Shown here: piece after piece, positions 63,157 to 64,000 of the stretch | Position numbering within the stretch: position 1 is the first letter of the stretch | Layout of the letters: the number at the start of each line of letters is the position of its first letter | Assembly (NCBI GenBank): GCA_031316255.1 | Contig: JALDQW010000001.1 | Span: 2,513,485-2,577,484 of the forward strand | DNA: 64,000 bases | DNA from: Nitrosomonas sp. | GTDB taxonomy: Bacteria; Pseudomonadota; Gammaproteobacteria; Burkholderiales; Nitrosomonadaceae | Direction of reading: 5' to 3' | Notes under the pieces: model-generated | What the model was told of the DNA's origin: nothing | Seen by the model: only the letters and a program-made list of their open reading frames with translations | Database searches by the model: none | Made by a program: the position numbers and the translations under genes

Positions 63157-63444
63157 ATGTGCTGGTTTCGACATGATGATGCACATAACCTGGTGTTAAC
63201 ATTGCATGTGCAGCCAGGCGCAAAATGTACCGAAGCTATAGGGTTGCATGGTGATGCGCTTAAAATCAAGCTTGCCGCCGCGCCTGTTGAAGGCAAGGCT
63301 AATGCTGCATTGTTAAAATATCTGGCTGAATGTTTTGAAGTACCACAAAATCAGGTGGTGCTTAAGCATGGTGAGAAATCCAGGCGTAAAACTGTCGTGA
63401 TAATACAGTCCAGACACCTGCCTGATACCCTGTTTCGATTTTAA
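63157..63444 (+). CDS. yggU: DUF167 (YggU-like) protein
   Basis: A 95-aa protein: LTLHVQPGAKCTEAIGLHGD, KIKLAAAPVEGKANAALLKY and LKHGEKSRRKTVVI are the full family signature. ATG 63157 is preferred to TTG 63151. 7 bp after yggT. Confidence 0.93.
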   Translation: MCWFRHDDAHNLVLTLHVQPGAKCTEAIGLHGDALKIKLAAAPVEGKANAALLKYLAECFEVPQNQVVLKHGEKSRRKTVVIIQSRHLPDTLFRF

Positions 63445-63484
63445 TCGCCGGAAAATATTGAATGATAAATAGGACATTCATTTT

Positions 63485-64000
63485 GTGGCGCGGCTAATAC
63501 TATTTAATAAACCTTATGGAGTTATTTGCCAGTTTACTCAAGGATCGGGGCATGTATCGCTGAAGAATTTTATTTCATTGCCACAATTTTATCCGGCAGG
63601 CCGGCTCGATGTCGATAGCGAAGGATTGGTGCTATTAACGGATGATGGCCATTTGCAAAATAAAATAAGCCATCCCAAATATAAATTACCCAAAATCTAT
63701 TGGGTTCAAGTTGAGGGTATTCCGACGCCTGGAGCACTGGGGCAGTTGTGTCAAGGAGTCACGATTAAAAATTATGTGACACAACAGGCTGAAGCCAGAT
63801 TGATCGACGAGCCTGAGAATCTCTGGCCAAGAACACCCTCCGTGCGTTACCGCAAAAATATTCCTACAGCATGGCTGGAACTGGTGATCAAGGAGGGTAA
63901 AAATCGTCAGGTGCGGCGCATGACTGCTGCAGTAGGGTATCCTACATTAAGATTAATTCGATATTCAGTTGGACACTATACCTTGGGAAGTCTTGCCTGT
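63485..64000 (+). CDS. rluE: 23S rRNA pseudouridine synthase RluE, 5' part
   Basis: The first 172 codons of an RsuA/RluE-family pseudouridine synthase, cut by the window edge. It reads MARLILFNKPYGVICQFT, AGRLDVDSEGLVLLTDDGHL with the catalytic Asp, YWVQVEGIPTPGALGQLCQG and VIKEGKNRQVRRMTAAVGYP. GTG start at 63485 with AGGA upstream. No N-terminal S4 domain, which favours RluE over RluB or RsuA. Confidence 0.88.
   Translation, partial: MARLILFNKPYGVICQFTQGSGHVSLKNFISLPQFYPAGRLDVDSEGLVLLTDDGHLQNKISHPKYKLPKIYWVQVEGIPTPGALGQLCQGVTIKNYVTQQAEARLIDEPENLWPRTPSVRYRKNIPTAWLELVIKEGKNRQVRRMTAAVGYPTLRLIRYSVGHYTLGSLAC

Overview
The window looks like part of the chromosome of a betaproteobacterium, most probably an ammonia oxidiser of the Nitrosomonas type. 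This is an inference from gene style and from the housekeeping order ompA-like, amidohydrolase, ubiG, gph/mupP, ssrA; no marker such as amo or hao is present. The right quarter (52.4-64.0 kb) is ordinary core genome. It holds tmRNA (ssrA, minus strand), a HAD phosphatase, ubiG, an MTA/SAH-type deaminase and an OmpA-family protein on the minus strand, then a four-gene ABC exporter/gliding-type cluster, mutM, proC, yggT, a DUF167 gene and the start of rluE on the plus strand.

Everything to the left appears to be one large, layered genomic island inserted at the 3' end of ssrA. The 14 bp at the tmRNA 3' end (52442-52455) recur in the same orientation at 37-50, next to a complete P4-type integrase (185-1411). 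The left arm (1.4-11 kb) carries a replication-like module: about eleven TTCTATTA iterons, an AlpA-like regulator, a filamentous-phage II/X-type Rep, a second Rep-like protein, a UvrD/Rep-type helicase, an Xre repressor, and a tandem pair of paralogues of unknown function. The second paralogue has its 3' end overwritten by an IS21-family element.

The middle (13.5-34.6 kb) is a mosaic. A doxX-pirin-glutathionyl-hydroquinone reductase operon lies divergent from a LysR gene. A block bounded by inverted relics of an IS3 element holds a Pho-box-preceded porin, a TauE/SafE transporter, an FmdE-like protein and small secreted proteins. Four small secreted-protein genes (17.4, 23.4, 24.1 and 25.0 kb) share a gapless 39-bp upstream element 61-68 bp before the start codon; an IS630-family insertion now separates one of them from its copy. 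Next come an ICE-like segment with a second complete tyrosine recombinase and a cysteine-peptidase-like gene, an HDOD-GGDEF protein, and a small cassette of a C-protein-like Xre regulator, a PD-(D/E)XK nuclease and an unknown partner, with C-box-like operators but no methyltransferase. A membrane-protein gene is split by an IS1595-family element with an 8-bp target duplication.

The right part of the island (34.7-52.4 kb) has a second IS21-family element with extra ORFs, relics of endA and of an IS1595-type transposase, a c-di-GMP/chemotaxis cluster (MASE1-PAS-GGDEF-EAL protein, broken EAL gene, PilZ protein, diguanylate cyclase, PAS-MCP), a decayed integrase copy inverted relative to one at 16.9 kb, a GIY-YIG protein, an HU protein, and a run of small genes including an SRAP/YedK-like and a possible UDG-fold protein.

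The most unusual points are the replication module of the ssrA island, the 39-bp element regulon of small secreted proteins, the methyltransferase-less nuclease/C-protein cassette, and the unknown paralogue pair.
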